A program made the translations under genes and the position numbers. From Tenrec ecaudatus (lineage: Eukaryota > Chordata > Mammalia > Afrosoricida > Tenrecidae): DNA of 64,000 nt. The stretch lies in assembly GCF_050624435.1 (NCBI RefSeq), contig NC_134539.1, positions 121,999,525 to 122,063,524 on the forward strand, in the 5' to 3' direction. This document shows, piece after piece, positions 62,080-64,000 of this stretch (position 1 is its first letter; each line of letters opens with the position of its first letter). Under the pieces are notes generated by a model, which did not search any database, was not told where the DNA came from, and saw only the letters and a program-made list of their open reading frames with translations.

Positions 62080-62241
62080 CTTGTATGATGGCAAGAAACA
62101 CAAAATTCCTTGGCTCACAGATTGGCACACAGATAACAAGAGTGCCCCCACTTCATCCTGGAACCCGAATGTTTCAGTGTGTTGAAAGGTAGCACAGAGC
62201 TGACGACCGGTGGGGCCTGATCCAATGGTACCAACCCAAAC
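62080..62241 (-). CDS. BRIP1: BRIP1 exon 14 (helicase domain 2, motif IV)
   Basis: The exon is 162 nt, phase 0 at both ends and encodes 54 residues, equivalent to human residues 646-699. It starts [12 protein letters not shown] and ends [10 protein letters not shown], the motif IV segment of XPD-like superfamily 2 helicases, which helps close the ATP site in the second RecA-like domain. The acceptor is a CTAG before GTTTGG and the donor is AAG/GTAAGAG, both canonical on the minus strand. Differences from human (T for K, Q for N, H for N, G for E, S for T) are scattered and leave the hydrophobic core strand intact. Identification rests on direct residue matching and is near certain. Confidence 0.97.
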
Positions 62242-62546
62242 CTAGAAGGTGAACATCTTATTTCGTATTAGAATTATGTTTAAACTAGATCGGCAAATTA
62301 CCATTTACATGGGAGCTTTAACTAAATGTGTCAAACTAAGGTCAAGTAAATTTACAAGAAATTTATTTTGTAAATGCTGGGTTTTTATTTTTTCTATTAC
62401 CTCATTTAATTTTTTTAACCTTTAGTTAATTTTATTCAGATTTAATTTATTAAAAAATTGTTTAGGCAGACCCCTGAATATCCTTAGAATGAAAGTTCTT
62501 TGAGGGCAAAGAGTTATTTTTTTTAAATCTCTTTCCTCAATAAAAA
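62242..62546. other. Intron 13, unique sequence
   Basis: No repeat or gene recognised directly upstream of exon 14. Confidence 0.5.
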
Positions 62547-62655
62547 ACTCACAGCCACTGAGTAGATGCTAACTCATAGGAACCCTCTATGACAGAGTAG
62601 AACCGCCTTTGTGAATTTCCAAGACTATACTTCCTTACAGGAGTAGAGAGCCAAT
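62547..62655 (-). mobile_element. AfroSINE 3' half
   Basis: Antisense tail ccactgagtagatgctaact and gacagagtagaaccgccttt; the tRNA head is missing. Confidence 0.65.
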
Positions 62656-62686
62656 AAAAATCCAAAACCCTAACAAAACTCAAACT

Positions 62687-62800
62687 ACCGTATATATTTG
62701 TGTATAAGCTGAGTTTTTCAGCACATTTTTAATGTAGTTTTTGCACTAAAATTAGGTGCCTGATATTCGGGTCAGTTTATACTCGAGTATATACAGTATG
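62687..62800. mobile_element. Palindromic MITE with TATACT ends
   Basis: CCGTATATATTTGTGTATAA at left pairs with TTTATACTCGAGTATATACA at right around cagcacatttttaatgtagt. TA at both ends suggests a Tc1/mariner-type MITE distinct from the gaggggctt family. Confidence 0.6.
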
Positions 62801-63142
62801 TATTTATTAGTTATTTGCAATCCTGCAACATTCAAACAGATCTGGCCTTGGCCTAGTTAATCTAACTGTAGATTGGCGTAAAAATACTAAAACACTGTAT
62901 TTTAATGCAAAGTTGTAAGGGCAAGTACTCCATGTTTATCATTCTAGTAAATACCCTGGTCCCTGAAAAATCCATGAGTAAAATCATAAATTAAGATAAG
63001 GTAAAAATTTGATTTTCAAACATGTTCATTGACTAGCTTACAAATGATGTCCACCAAAATTAGCAGAAAAGAAACCTTTGTATTTCTTTTTATTAAAAAT
63101 AACAGCTCATTCTTTAAAAAATTAATTTGGAACATATAACAT
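62801..63142. other. Intron 13, unique sequence
   Basis: No repeat or gene recognised. Confidence 0.5.
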
Positions 63143-63212
63143 TAAAAAAAAATCATTTTATTGGGGCTCTTACAACTCGTTACAATCCATATATCAATTG
63201 TATATGACATAT
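63143..63212 (-). mobile_element. Afrotherian L1 3' end, antisense
   Basis: A tract followed by TCATTTTATTGGGGCTCTTA, caactcgttacaatccatat: an L1 3' terminus on the minus strand, abutting the plus-strand L1 that follows. Confidence 0.75.
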
Positions 63213-63215
63213 TTG

Positions 63216-63970
63216 TAGTGAAGCAACAAGCCTAAGTGGAAGAAGCACACCAGTCAGTGTGATCGTGAGGTGTCATGAAGACTGGGCAGCAGGCACCAGA
63301 AGATTCACAACAACAAACAAAAAATGCATTGGTGAGAATGCGGGGGAACGGAGGACAGATCCAAAGTCCATCTGTGGATAATGAAACATCCCCGCACAGA
63401 GAGGTCGCAGGGAGGGGATGAGTCAATCAGGGTGCAGCAGAGTACCGATGGATCACACAATATACCTCTGATCCCTTGAGACACCCACCACTATCATGAC
63501 CCCGGTGCTGCTTCTCAATTCAGACTCATCTGGAGCATGTACACAGGTAAAGATACGAGACAGGGGCTCACACACATGGATGCAGGCACAGGAGTGGGAA
63601 TAGCAATACCAGAAGGGTCGGGCGAAGGGTGAAAAGGGAGAAAGGGGGAACCAATCGCCGGCAGTCATTGCACATAACCACAGACCCCTCTCCAGGGAGA
63701 AGAACAACATAAAAAACAGAGAAGGGAGACACCGGTCCGTATAAGATATGAAAATAATAATAATGTATAACCTATCAAGGGGATATGAGGACGGGGGCTA
63801 GGGAAGCGAGAAAAAAGAAGAAGAGCTGATACCAAGGGCTCAATAGAAAGTAAATGTCTAGAAAAGAAAGAAGGCAACATATGTACAAACATTCCTCATC
63901 CAATGGATGTATGGATTGTAACAAGAGCTGCAAGAGTCCCTAATAAAATTATCTTTTAATATAAAAAAAG
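63216..63970 (+). mobile_element. Afrotherian L1 3' UTR
   Basis: Plus strand: gtcagtgtgatcgtgaggtg, tcagggtgcagcagagtacc, gagctgataccaagggctca, ggattgtaacaagagctgca and the end GAGTCCCTAATAAAATTATC with an A-rich tail. Matches the insert at 50245-51060 over most of its length. Confidence 0.85.
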
Positions 63971-64000
63971 AGAATAATTTCCATTCAGATATTCAGCCAA

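Noticed and set aside
63453..63892. Minus-strand open frames at the right edge
   Set aside because: Again antisense L1 3' UTR, not a gene.

Overview
This is a stretch of mammalian nuclear DNA that carries one protein-coding gene, the 3' part of BRIP1 (FANCJ/BACH1 DNA helicase), read on the minus strand. Seven exons can be joined by canonical GT-AG sites and agree in phase and length with human exons 14 to 20: 62241-62080, 44536-44377, 42268-42147, 12904-12792, 8487-8405, 4067-3735 and 2377-1809. They encode helicase motifs IV to VI and the C-terminal tail, including the BRCA1-binding SPxF motif and the TopBP1-binding FTPELYDP motif. The reading frame then shifts by one base and ends 88 residue positions earlier than in human. 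Sequence that is recognisably the lost tail continues downstream, broken in several frames.

The host is very probably an afrotherian (tenrec, golden mole, elephant or hyrax group). The evidence is about twenty tRNA-derived AfroSINE copies, an RTE/BovB family whose 3' tail resembles that of the SINE, and L1 3' ends of the type I know from elephant-group genomes. Two short hAT elements look like SPIN, a transposon described from tenrec but not, as far as I know, from elephant. That points towards a tenrec-like animal, but this is inference.

Layout: 1-1808 is the putative 3' UTR. 2.4-12.8 kb holds introns 19 to 17, with a nearly complete dead mariner that carries a TMA7 retrocopy inside it. 12.9-42.1 kb is the 29 kb intron 16: an RTE pile-up at 13.3-18.2 kb, old L1 at 18.2-22.8 kb, a repeat-poor block at 23.6-27.2 kb, then SINEs, a solo LTR, a second mariner family, and L1 at 34-36 kb. 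42.3-44.4 kb is intron 15. 44.5-62.1 kb is intron 14, with PSMB7 and CKS2 retrocopies, a solo LTR with exact target duplication, and an L1 inserted into a mariner. The last 1.8 kb is intron 13 with L1 3' ends in opposite orientations.

I see no operon, CRISPR array, tRNA or rRNA gene, and no convincing second functional gene. I did not find a new biological system. What deserves a second look is the BRIP1 tail loss and a recurring pattern of inverted (fold-back) retrotransposon fragments.
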